From Mimosa pudica (Eukaryota > Streptophyta > Magnoliopsida > Fabales > Fabaceae), in the NCBI GenBank assembly GCA_029929735.1, contig JAKELP010000035.1:9056154-9120153 (forward strand): a DNA stretch of 64,000 nt, in the 5' to 3' direction. A model generated the notes under the pieces. The model was not told the origin of the DNA and did not search any database. It saw nothing but the letters and a program-made list of their open reading frames with translations. The position numbers and the translations under genes were made by a program. Position 1 is the stretch's first letter; every line of letters begins with the position of its first letter. Below are positions 10,142 through 20,260 of the stretch, in pieces.

Positions 10142-10300
10142 TACATTGTAAATCACTAAAATATTGCACATAAAATAAAGGTGGTGTCAAATACCAGCTT
10201 TGATTAATTTGACCATGGACACAATAATAGTGGTGGAGAGAATAATGTGTAATACTTAGGAGTTAGGACATAGCACCAAAACCATCCCACCTTTCCCAAA

Positions 10301-13300
10301 ATGGCAACAACTATCCAATTTGACATGTTTTCCACTTCTCTCCTCAAAATCTCTCCCATTCGCTCTCTCCCACGCGCCGCCACCACGCGCCGCGTCCTCT
10401 TTCCTTCTCCGCCGTCCTCCGCCGTCACTCCCCTCCACGCCTTCTCCACCGTCAAGCTTCCCGAGAAGCCTTCCCTTTGTACGGCCGATGAGCTTCACTA
10501 TGTTTCTGTCTCTGATTCCGATTGGAGGCTCGCCCTCTGGCGTTATCATCCTTCCCCTCAGGTAAAGTTTCAATCTTTTTGCTTTTTTCTTCATACCCTT
10601 TTGCTAATTTCTTCTCTTTCTTTGGTTTTAGCTTTGGAATTGAAATTCTGTGGTGTTTTTTTTTTTTTTGTTTTGAATTTTTTTTAGGCGCCTCCTAGGA
10701 ATCATCCTCTATTGCTTTTGTCTGGTGTGGGGACCAATGCAATTGGATATGATCTTTGCACTACTGAGGTAATGGTTTCTTTTTTGCTATCTGTATTAAT
10801 CAATCACATTAGTTTTGAAATTTTTCTTGTTTCATGATTGTGATTGTGATTGTTTCTTCACTTGTGCCAATCACAATAATCAGCCTATCAAACTATTGAC
10901 AGATGTAGTGCTAATGAATACTACCTCCGGTCCTAAATATAAGACATAATTGACTTTTTTTTTTGAGAGGTTAAGGTTGCGAAATAAGCTATTAAATCAT
11001 GACATATTTGATACTCCTTCTGGTCCTAATTATAAGTCGCCTTTGACTTTTTTTGGAGATGTTAAGGTTACAAAATATGTTATTAAATTATGACATATTT
11101 GATAACTTTTTATATTAGTCATTAGTTTATAGGTTAAACAAACTAGTTGAAGGATAAAAATTAGTTAAATCAATTTATGATTGACTTATTTTTCTTTTTT
11201 AGGATTTTCCAAAAAAGTCAAAGGCGACTTATAATTAGGACCGGAGGGAGTATATTTTTAGATTATACATTAGTTTATAGGTAAAATAAACTAGTCTAAG
11301 AGAAAAAATTAGGTAAATCAATTTATAATTAACTTATTTTGCTTTTTTATGTGATTTTCTAAAAAAGTCAATTAGGTCTTATATTTAGGACCGGAGGGAG
11401 TATTATTCAATGTACATTTGCTTTTGTCTCTTACTATTATCGGTCATGATTGCAATTTGTATGACATAAAGTAGTAGGAATAAGAGGCTTTTGATGGTGA
11501 TGATTGGTGTGTCATGATGACACCAATGTTTATCAGCTATGTAGTAGGAAACAAAAGGCTTTGTTATTGCATATGTTTTTCGTTGTTGTTTTCTTTGATG
11601 ACTATGTTAGATTTCCTGCTAACAAGTGTTGTCTCTGCAGTCATCGTTTGCCCGATACATGTCTGGTCAGGGATTTGAAACATGGATTCTTGAAGTGAGA
11701 GGTGCTGGGTTGAGTGTGCAAGGCTCTAACGCCAAAGATATTGAGAAGAGAGCCATTGAGAAGTCTGAGAACATGGAGGCAGCTTCAGAAAGTGCAACCA
11801 ATGGGGCCATGCCTTCGGAACAGCAATTGAATAATATTTCTTGTGCTTTGCCTGAATCTGAAATATCGGATGCAGAAATAATAGAACCTGAGAAGTTGGC
11901 TGTTGATGAAAATCTAATTGGGTTAGCTACTGTTTGGGATGAATCAAAACTGGTAACAAGGTTGACAGAAACATTTATGCAATTATCAGAGAGAGTTTCT
12001 GGCTTTCTTAGTGATGGTCAATCCAAGGTCATGTCTGCAAAATTACTTGATCAAATTTCCAAACTCTTGGTAGATTCACCATTTTATGAACGATTCAGTG
12101 AGATTAGAGGGAAGCTTTCAACTTTATTGGAATCAAGGCAAAACTCTGGTGTTACTAGCCAAATATATGATCTGAGTGAAAAGTTAGTGAACATTATTGA
12201 AGAAGGTCAACGATCTCTTTCTCCTCGATTTTTAAATCTACAAGACCGCTTCACTTCAACATTAGAAGATTTTCGGAAGCAACTTGACTTGATTGTCAAG
12301 TATGATTGGGACTTTGATAGTTACTTGGAAGAAGATGTTCCTGCTGCGGTGAGGTGACATCTTATGGTGCTCAAGTGCTATATATATTTAGAACGCTCAT
12401 AATGATAACCATTTTCTTGTATTTATGAAGCATTCCATTACCTGTCTTTTATCACATATTAAAAGAAAACTTTTCCTGGTTTATTCCTGAAGCGATTGTT
12501 ACTTTCACCTATGCAGATAGAATACATATTGAAAGAAAGCAAGTCAAAGGATGGAAAGTTGCTTGCAATTGGACACTCCATGGGTGGTATCCTGCTTTAT
12601 GCAAGGCTCTCACGGTTTGGTTAGATTTTCTCTATAACCTCTGTCTTTTCACATATTTTGTTTGACCAAGTATTTTGACATTCTTCAATCAGAAAATATG
12701 TACAACCTGTTGGGGGACTGAGTTCTAAATTGTACTTACTGGCAGCTGATATTTAGGTATAGTGAGGACTCTTTTTCCACATATAGATGCTATGTGGAAA
12801 AATTTTACTGGTATCCATACAAAATGTGGAATGGCATTCAAAATTAGGAGTCAAAGAGGTTGAGAATCGGTCAAAAAATTAAAGGGCAGAGGTGCAATTT
12901 TTCCAATGACATTTATCGTGATAAGCGTTTGGCACAATAAAGCACTGGAGGGTGCTTGAATACCAAACATATTTTAAAAATGGTGCAAATTCAATAAAAC
13001 CTTATCTATAAGCAAACGGCTGTTAATTTTTTCCCGTTGGTCCCACTTTATTTCTTCCTCAAAAAGTAACAGTTTTTTGCTTATAGATAATGGTTTTATT
13101 AAATGTTCACCATTTTTAAAACATGTTTGATATTTAAGCACCATCCAATACTTTTGTTGTGTCAGACGCTCATCATGATAAAGTCGGCGAAATCCCACCT
13201 TTGCCCAAATTTAAAACGAGAAAATTTGACATTACCATTTTATAAACTTTGCTCATGGACAAGTGTGCCTATTCGTAAGTTATTTGTTTTAATGCTTTTC

Positions 13301-16113
13301 CTTTTAGGTTTTGAAGGTAAAGAATCTAGATTGGCTGCGATTGTTACGTTGGCATCCTCTTTGGATTACACATCATCTAAATCAACTCTTAAGTTGCTAT
13401 TACCCTTGGTAAGTTTGCTGATTATCACTGTGTGGTTGCTTCATATATGCATTTGGTGCTTAACTTTAACCTCTGGGGCACTTAAAATGGGTCACTTGTC
13501 AAACAGGCGGATCCTGCTCAAGCCTTGAACGTCCCTGTGGTTCCCTTAGGAGCAATGTTGTCTGCAGCCTATCCTCTAACATATCGTCCACCATATGTAT
13601 TGTCATGGTTAAACTCTTTGATTTCTGCTGAGGACATGATGGAGCCTGAACTTTTGAAGAAGCTGATCTTGAGTAACTTTTGTGAGTATTTTTCTGCCAA
13701 ACTGTGATGAAAGAGAATCTGTGAGTTGTGAAGTAAAAGGAACACACTTATTCATCATAAGGGACAATTCCGTCTTCTAAAAAACTTTAAACTGAGTTGT
13801 TTTAGAGTTTCTAAAAATAATACCTCTTTGTTCCTAAATATAAAATCTCTTTACCTAATTTTTTTATGAAATTAAGGGTGTGAGTTAAGTTAGTTATTAT
13901 CGCACGATATTACCCCCTTAAAATCAACATTTATCCCATGTTTATTATTGATATGCATTATTTGGGGTAATTCAGGGAAAAGTTGAGATCAATTGGAAAT
14001 AAATCTTATTCTTAGGAAATAATGTAGAAGTAGTAACAATATTGATCCCAAAAAATTGGATTATAAGTTTGGAGCTTATTTTCATTTATTACTTTAATTT
14101 TCTCCTCATGTATATATACTCCTATTAATAGAGCACAATGACGCCGTATGGTCCATGTAGCTGACCCCATGTAGTGAGATAAGAATTTTTTATTATTGTA
14201 TATACTCCTATTGTACATCATAATGAATAAGATGATCATATTATTTTGCTTCTCCAGTTCACATGGTACCAAAGCAGAACATTTTTTTAGGGTTTCTGGT
14301 TTGATTCTTCCTGGATGTTACTGTTCACCGCCGTGAACAGTAACAACGATCATTTATGCGTCTTTTTGGAAATTTTTGAGTTAGATTTGTATCTCTACCC
14401 AGTCCACGTGTCACTTCTTGGTGAACCCACATTGCGACCTTATCTGCCACGTGGACTGAAGGAGACGACGTTTATCATCTGATCTAATCGACGGGCAAAA
14501 TCGCTACGATATTTTATTTCCGGGGTAAAATTGCACCTAAATGCTAGATGCTAGGGTGGGTGGTTTCAGTAAATTTATAACTATTCATTATTAATGGATC
14601 TAAAATGCTGTGGAGCTCTTTGATTTACATTTTGGTTATTATGTTTTTTGCCAAGCATGAATTGAAAATTGATCAGTATCGAAGATAGAAAGTGTAATGC
14701 TCACTGGTTTTATTCTTGAGCTGAACAAAGTATATGTTGACTGGTCATAAATAGCTTAGTAACTGACCATCATTCACTACTGTCTCCATTGGCAGGTACT
14801 ATACCTGCTAAACTTATATTGCAACTCACTACCGCATTCCGAGACCATGGATTATGTAATAGGGATGGTACTTTTTTCTACAAAGATCATTTACACAAAA
14901 GCAATGTCCCTGTCCTAGCAATTGCTGGAGACCAGGATCTCATTTGCCCCCCTGAAGCTGTGGAAGGTATTTTGAAATTATATTATCAGTTTACATGCCT
15001 GCTGTTCTCGTAAGTAAAGATTCTTATCAAGGTTTTTTGTGTGGCTCAGAAACCATTAAGCTGATTCCTCAGCACCTGGTCACCTATAAGGTATTCGGTG
15101 AGGCTGGTGGTCCACATTATGCTCATTATGATTTGGTTGGAGGGAGACTGGTATGAAGCCTTTCATTGTTGATTAATATTGCCCATTTTATATTTTTATA
15201 CGAGTATATGGAAAACTTTTGCTTAGAAAATTGGCTGAGGATTTACATTATGTGAAAATCATTCCAATTGTCATCTCATCTACACTAGTTGCCTGGTGGA
15301 TGTGTGGGAGAGAAGTGGAGGTGGATGTTATAAGCTTTTGGTACCACGAGGGAGAATAGTATAGCTAAAATTTTCAGGGAAAAAGTCTTCCATTGAAAAT
15401 TTTATTGGTTAGAGTGACTTTGTTATGGGATTCTTAGAAAGATTGGTAAAGATCGATAAAGATTGAGAAAATTAGGAGAAAGAAGAGAGAAGAATAGATT
15501 TGAGAGAGAGAGAAGAAGAGAGAAAATAGAGAGAGAGTTGGGAAAATCTTATTCACATCAAATCACAAAACACTACAAATGAGAGTTAGCAAACTTATAT
15601 AGGTCCTATAGGTCATAACTGAAACATAACCGACCCCCCTACACTTACTAACCAACTAAACAACAATAACAAACATATAACAGCCCCTATGCCATACAAC
15701 TTTAATAACCAACAAATCAAATATTAATATTTCATAACAGACTTCAATTGGAGTACCGGCATTTAGTGTGGACAAAGTTTGCAGAGTTCCATCTTAAAAT
15801 AATCTATCAAGTCCTTGTGACCAATAAAATTTTTAATGGGGGACTTTTTCTTAATTTTCCCTTCTATTTCTTTATTTCTGCAATACCTGTAGTAGGGTAA
15901 CTCTTTTCTTAACCAAAACTATCGTAATATTTAATATCGTTAAATAGTTCCCATGAATCATTCAAGTGTTCCAGTATCAGATACTGTTTAGTTTCTTTTA
16001 TATATACTGCTGATGATTTCCTTGTGATCCCTTTTTCTTTGCATTTCTGGGTGCAGGCAGTGAAGCAGGTGTATCCCTGTATAATCGAATTTCTAACTAG
16101 TCATGACCAGTGA
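10301..16113 (+). CDS. Alpha/beta hydrolase family protein (plant UCP031088 type), 9 exons
   Basis: Exons by eye: 10301-10561, 10688-10768, 11641-12348, 12517-12619, 13308-13408, 13507-13681, 14796-14966, 15050-15150 and 16057-16113. The frame stays open throughout and gives 585 residues. The N-terminus is Ser/Arg-rich with few acids, as in a plastid transit peptide. The alpha/beta hydrolase fold shows a nucleophile elbow GHSMGG (Ser371), an acid strand AIAGDQDLICPP (Asp524 likely) and a terminal histidine motif GGPHYAHYDL (His556 or His559), so a Ser-Asp-His triad is present. A ~200-residue helical insert, rich in acidic residues and Leu, separates the N-terminal strands from the elbow. It resembles the Arabidopsis At1g15060/At1g73750 proteins, whose substrate I do not know. 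Introns 2, 4, 6 and 8 hold transposon insertions. The gene appears intact. Confidence 0.9.
10921..11400. mobile_element. Stowaway-like MITE interrupted by another (outer copy)
   Basis: It lies in hydrolase intron 2. The outer ends are CTACCTCCGGTCCTAAATAT (10921) and the complement of TATTTAGGACCGGAGGGAG (to 11400), with TA flanks at 10919-10920 and 11401-11402. Without the inner insertion it would be about 240 bp, the usual size of its family here. Confidence 0.75.
11014..11250. mobile_element. Stowaway-like MITE nested in the outer copy
   Basis: 237 bp with ends CTCCTTCTGGTCCTAATTAT and the complement of ATAATTAGGACCGGAGGGAG. It is flanked by TA at 11012-11013 and 11251-11252. It interrupts the outer element, so it inserted later. 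Confidence 0.75.
12884..13206. mobile_element. Foldback element in hydrolase intron 4
   Basis: Two arms of about 130 bp (12884-13016 and 13077-13206) are near complements. The left arm has gataagcgtttggcacaa and 'aaacatattttaaaaatggtg'; the complement of the right arm has gatgagcgtctgacacaa and 'aaacatgttttaaaaatggtg'. A loop of ~60 bp separates them. I could not fix the superfamily or target duplication. Small open frames here are by-products. Confidence 0.6.
13823..14030. mobile_element. Degraded Stowaway-like MITE in hydrolase intron 6
   Basis: The left end CCTCTTTGTTCCTAAATATA and the right end ATCTTATTCTTAGGAAATAA-TGTAGAAG are diverged complements, with TA at both flanks. It is older and more eroded than the other copies. 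Confidence 0.45.
14099..14458 (+). mobile_element. Probable Ty1-copia LTR fragment with primer-binding site
   Basis: Within intron 6 the sequence 'tatatactcctatt...tgtacatcataatgaataagatg' resembles the R/U5 part of a copia LTR. It ends ...TTCACA and is followed at 14264 by TGGTACCAAAGCAG, close to the initiator-tRNA primer-binding site (TGGTATCAGAGC). The downstream leader contains two inverted repeats: GTTACTGTTCAC/GTGAACAGTAAC (14317-14344) and CAGTCCACGTG/CACGTGGACTG (14400-14458). No coding domain or second LTR was found, so this is a remnant. Confidence 0.4.
14127..14198 (+). mobile_element. Very short LINE 3'-end insertion
   Basis: 72 bp match the end of the LINE at 19775-20104 (acaatgacgccgtatggtcc, gaccccatgtagtgagataag, then a T/A-rich tail). 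It is flanked by identical 14-bp TATATACTCCTATT at 14113-14126 and 14199-14212. This is a severely 5'-truncated retrotransposition into the LTR remnant. Confidence 0.65.
15379..15850. mobile_element. TIR element in hydrolase intron 8
   Basis: 472 bp. The left end GAAAAAGTCTTCCATTGAAA continues through attttattggt. It pairs with the complement of the right end (accaataaaatttttaatgg then gggactttttc), giving terminal repeats of about 31 bp with few mismatches. The interior has a GA-rich stretch (15480-15540). No convincing target duplication was seen, so the superfamily is open. Confidence 0.5.
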
Positions 16114-17375
16114 TACTTATACGCAATCAATTTTATCCAAGTGTACATTCTTTTGAAGATCATGCTTGGTTTCCAATTCTAGACAGGCATGACATTCCTC
16201 TCTTGTTATTTTGTACATTGAAGGATGGGTGTTTTACATGTACATTGTCGAAAGTTATAACAATAGCAGTAAAACTAGTAATCTAAGTCACCGAGGAAGA
16301 TGGATGGATATAGTGAATCAAGAGTATGTAGGAAATTTGCTTTCACCTTTGGTTCAGAAGATATAGTCCAATTTTGTACTTAATTTAATTATTTATCAGT
16401 CCAAATTTCTTCACCTTGTTTTGATGAAAAATGTTCTGAGGGGTTGGCTTCAAGCCCCAAGCAACACTAAAGGTCCTTTTAGAATGGTGTGGATAATGTT
16501 CATCTTGAACAGTTCATCATGAATGTGTTTTATCTACTGAGATAGGGAAAGGAAGTGGAATGTGGACATACATTTAGTAAAAAGTAAATTGCCTATGGTT
16601 AAGTTAGATGATAAAGTTGTCATCTTCTCAAGCAACCTTTAATTCAACTTAAATTGTAAACAATTACAATGTGAAAATATTACAGATTAAACTTTAATGC
16701 AAACTTTTTGCTCCAATATCTAAATATAATCAAAACTAACCATAAAGATCAATCTCAACAAAAATGATTTTCTCTATCAATAATGTAGGAGTTAGGTGAA
16801 GAGTTAGTTTTGATACAAAATGTATAATTACCATTCACTTGTCTCCTAACATAATATTTTTTCTCAAACAATTTTATTGATTGTAGGTATTCCAACCTTG
16901 GATTATTTCAATGCTGATGGTTTTAAAAAAAATATTTTAGGGGAAGCGAAATACATTTTTACAAAATATCTAATTTAAGTAGTTATTTTGGTATTCCATA
17001 CCTTAATTTTTTTTATCATTTTAATTTACTTTTTCTCGTATATGTATGTTCTACAAAGTAACTATGTTATAGGAATGTTGCCTAGTAAAACACAATAGTA
17101 TTATTTAATGAAATATGGTTTATATTAGGTATACGTATCTTTTTTTTTTTTTGATACAATTAGGTATACGTATCTTCATATGTGAGACAATCCAATTTAG
17201 AAGACACTTTAAAGCACCAGATGTGGATGTGAGTACCCTTGATTCACTATGTCTGAGGGACTAATCACTTCTATTTAACTCAAGTGATACAGGTGGAACT
17301 CTTTTTTTCCATGATACAGGTGCAACTTACTGGAGTGAAAGATATGCTATGTGAATTGTCTAATGCAATAGAGTA
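16114..17375. other. 3' flank of the hydrolase gene and intergenic DNA
   Basis: The hydrolase 3' UTR probably runs to about 16260. The rest is AT-rich, with a short local duplication of 'aggtatacgtatctt' (about 17127 and 17162) around a poly-T tract. No gene is seen. Confidence 0.4.
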
Positions 17376-17604
17376 ATAGTCCAACGGTCTTAATTATAAG
17401 ATTAGATTAACTTTTTTGAGAAATTAAGTATGTAAAACAAACCACTATAAATTTTTTATATTATTTTCTTCTAAAACATAATTTATTTTACTTATAAGCT
17501 AATATACAATCTAATTTTATATAGCTATACCGTTAGCAATCTTATTTGCTTCCATAAATTTTTTTAATAAATTAATTTAATCTTATAATTAAAAGTTGTG
17601 GGAG
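17376..17604. mobile_element. Degraded Stowaway-like MITE
   Basis: Diverged inverted ends: ccaacggtcttaattataag at about 17381 and the complement of tcttataattaaaagttgtggg before TA at 17605. The size (~230 bp) and AT-rich interior match the family, but both tips are eroded. Confidence 0.45.
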
Positions 17605-17740
17605 TATTAGTGTATTACAATATTTTAAACTTGTAATGTGAATTTTAACCCAATAACATGGGGTAAGAGGGTTCACAATTGAAGGAATCACACGTTATGC
17701 TCATCACCAAGATAAGTAAATGGTTTTATGTTGATTTATA

Positions 17741-17966
17741 CTCCCTCTGTTGCTAAATATAAGATCACTTTAACAAATTTGGAGAGATTAAAAAAGACAT
17801 TCAAATGTGTTAGGATTATATGAAATTTCCAAAATACCCCATGGCATGTGGAAGAGTCATTTTAAAGAAATGGAGAGAGTAATTTGCTTGTAAAGGGAGT
17901 ATTGAGGTAATTTGGGGAAAACTTGAGTAAAATTAGAAAGTGATTTTATATTTAGGAACGGGGGAG
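17741..17966. mobile_element. Stowaway-like MITE
   Basis: 226 bp with ends CTCCCTCTGTTGCTAAATAT and the complement of ATATTTAGGAACGGGGGAG. TA flanks at 17739-17740 and 17967-17968. Confidence 0.75.
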
Positions 17967-18549
17967 TATTGTTTTTATTTCATCGCTCCAGATTCAATTC
18001 ATTTTAATACTTTCCAACAAAATTTATTTTAGTAGATACTAAAGTAAGAATAAATTATATCTTATAACCGGGATTTGTTAAAAAAATTTATCTTGTGAGA
18101 GAAAGATCATTTAAAAGTATCCAAACTTCATTTGACACAAATCAAATCAAAAATCGAACCGAATTAGATTCCGTTATTTTGGTTTTCGATTCTTATTCAG
18201 GTTTTGAAATTAGGTTTTTCAGTTTTCGGTTCAGTTATTTTAAAAAATATTTCGGTTAACCAAATAATGGAACTAATAAAAAATATATTTTTCTTTAGAT
18301 AACTTAAAATTTAAAGCTTGAATTTATAGTTTTTGTGTTTCTTCTTTTAATTTAAAAATGATATACAATATATCAATATAAAATATTGAGTTTTATATAT
18401 TGAAAACCAAAAAAAATCAACCCTTATAGAATGGAACGATATATAGTACAAGACAACAAAATTCCAAAAAACCCACAAGTAAATGAAAAAAGATAAAAAG
18501 AAAAAGAAAAAGAAAAAAGAGAAGAGGTGGTGTTTGTTTGGATGGCGGG
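17967..18549. other. Intergenic DNA before the acidic-protein gene
   Basis: It contains a purine-rich repeat-like stretch (about 18130-18260, 'ttcggttc...ttcggttaac') of the kind found in dispersed plant repeats, then an A/G-rich tract (18480-18530). The latter probably lies just upstream of transcription. Confidence 0.35.
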
Positions 18550-18889
18550 AAAGTGATTTCCCGCGTTAAAGATTTGAGATGAGAAACCCTAGAGACTCAC
18601 TCTACTATACTATACATACATTCCCTTTCTTCCCTCCAAATCTCTCTCCTACTCTCACCTCAATTCCTCTCACCATTCCTACTCCTACCTCCGCCGTCGC
18701 ATCGCACCGTATTATTTCTCTTTCCTCTTCTCTCTTCTTCACTTCATTTCCTTATCTCACCTCAAACAATCTCATTTACTCTATTTCCTTCAACCCTAAT
18801 TATTGTTCATCAACCCTAATTTTTAACATTTAAGTTCAACGAAAGCTCCACTTTTCGTCAAATTAGTTCGATCTCCCAAGCCGATCGGT

Positions 18890-19203
18890 GATATTCAATT
18901 TGACATTTGTTGTGTTTCCATGTAGGCAGAATAAATTATCAATTTTAATTTTTTTCTACTTTTTTTTGTGGTTGAAAAAATGATTTCAATTTCTTTCGTT
19001 ACATTGGTTCAAGCTGTCATTACTGTTGATTCTTAGTGTTTTGCTTAGAGATCTGAGGTATGGAGGAGAATATGTGGCTCTTTCGATGATGATCTTCAAT
19101 TTCACATTGGTTGTGTTTCCATGTAGGCAGAATAAATTATCAATTTTAATTTTTTTTTTACCTTTTCAAGTGTCTGTCTGGATTGAAAAAATGGTTGGAA
19201 TTC
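18890..19203 (+). repeat. Two-copy duplication in the leader intron
   Basis: Copies at about 18890-18993 and 19091-19203 share gtgtttccatgtaggcagaa and 'aataaattatcaattttaat', then a diverged ending with 'gaaaaaatg'. Both copies contain an acceptor-like ccatgtag/gcag, so a possible splice acceptor has been duplicated. Confidence 0.6.
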
Positions 19204-19774
19204 ATTATTATAGTGTTGAGTCGTGAGCTCTGAGAATTATGATATATGAAATTTTTAGCATGTGTATTTGGATTTCATATAATTGGCAAGGTAGGGAGAT
19301 GCATTGAAGGCATGAACCTGCAGTCCTCAAACCTCACTCTTTAATTTCAATGTACAGTGAGTCATTGATTATAGTATCAACCATGATTTCTGTGATTGTA
19401 GGAATGAGTTGTTTGTCATTAAGAGTTGAAACTTTTTAAGCAGTGTCTCCTTGTATGTTATTAGACTGTGGAAATCAAATTCTTCATTTGTAGGGATGAG
19501 GGATACAATATTCCAATCATTAAGTTCCTTATTGAGGAAAATACATGTTATGATTGCTTATTCCCGGGTTATGTTCTGGTCTTTCTGAGTGATAAATTAG
19601 TTTGACACTCTGGGTGATACAATATGCCTTAGCAACTTAATATGAGCTAGAATCTCCCTTTGTGGTTGAAGAGTTTGTATTTATTCCGCTATTGAACCCT
19701 TTGCTTTTATGAGTATTTTTTCACATGTCAGGCCATGATCCTTCCCTTATTTTCTCTCTTCTGTATGTTAGTCA

Positions 19775-20104
19775 AGATAGGATATACAATAATCATATTC
19801 GAGAAAGAGTTGGGGTAACATCAATTGCGGAGAAAATGGTCGAAAGTCGCTTGAGGTGGTTTGGGCATGTTCAAAGAAGAGGATTAGATGAGCCAGTAAG
19901 AACAGTGGATCAAATGGTTTGGAGTCCTTACAAGAGAGGGAGAGGGAGACCAAAAAGAACTCTTAACGACATTATCCAACGAGATCTTTTGATCAATAAT
20001 ATATCACCAAGCATGGCAATCGACCGAACACAATGGCGCCGTGTAATCCATGTAGCCGACCCCACCTAGTTGGGATAAGGCTTTGTTATTGTTGTTGTTG
20101 TTGT
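19775..20104 (+). mobile_element. 5'-truncated LINE copy (reverse transcriptase C-terminal end)
   Basis: The plus frame encodes the C-terminal end of a plant L1-type reverse transcriptase: HIRERVGV, then RLRWFGHVQRR, RGRPKRTL and WRRVIHVADP before a natural stop. The 3' end is 'tagttgggataaggctttg' plus a (TTG)n tail. Identical 13-bp TGTATGTTAGTCA flanks it (19762-19774 and 20105-20117), so this is a bona fide retrotransposition truncated at the 5' side. The open frame running in from the left begins in host sequence and is not a gene. A relative lies at 57650-58146. Confidence 0.85.
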
Positions 20105-20260
20105 TGTATGTTAGTCATGTTCTAATTTTACAACTTGATGCTGGCTTGCATTTTCTTGTCAATTATTTGAACGAGTTTGATTTGTCCACTTCTGTGCAGG
20201 GTAAGGATTTATTCCCTGGTATATTGAACTAGTGGTGCAAAAGCCATATCTACCATCCAT

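Larger units (their letters stand above)
18550..20260 (+). promoter_or_regulatory. Probable 5' UTR exons and introns of the acidic-protein gene
   Basis: A pyrimidine-rich leader-like segment (about 18560-18840) follows 'gaaaccctagagactc', a common plant 5'-UTR signature. A strong acceptor TTCTGTGCAG ends at 20199, and an in-frame TGA lies upstream of the ATG at 20261, so coding starts at that ATG and at least one intron lies in the leader. The intron is interrupted by a LINE copy and holds a local duplication. Confidence 0.45.

Noticed and set aside
14127..14198. 'gtcc-atgtag-ctgacccc' as a tRNA-like element
   Set aside because: It aligns to the LINE 3' end and has exact target duplications, so no tRNA gene is needed to explain it.
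19725..20069. 114-residue open frame as a host gene
   Set aside because: The first 17 residues are host sequence left of the target duplication and the rest is a LINE fragment.
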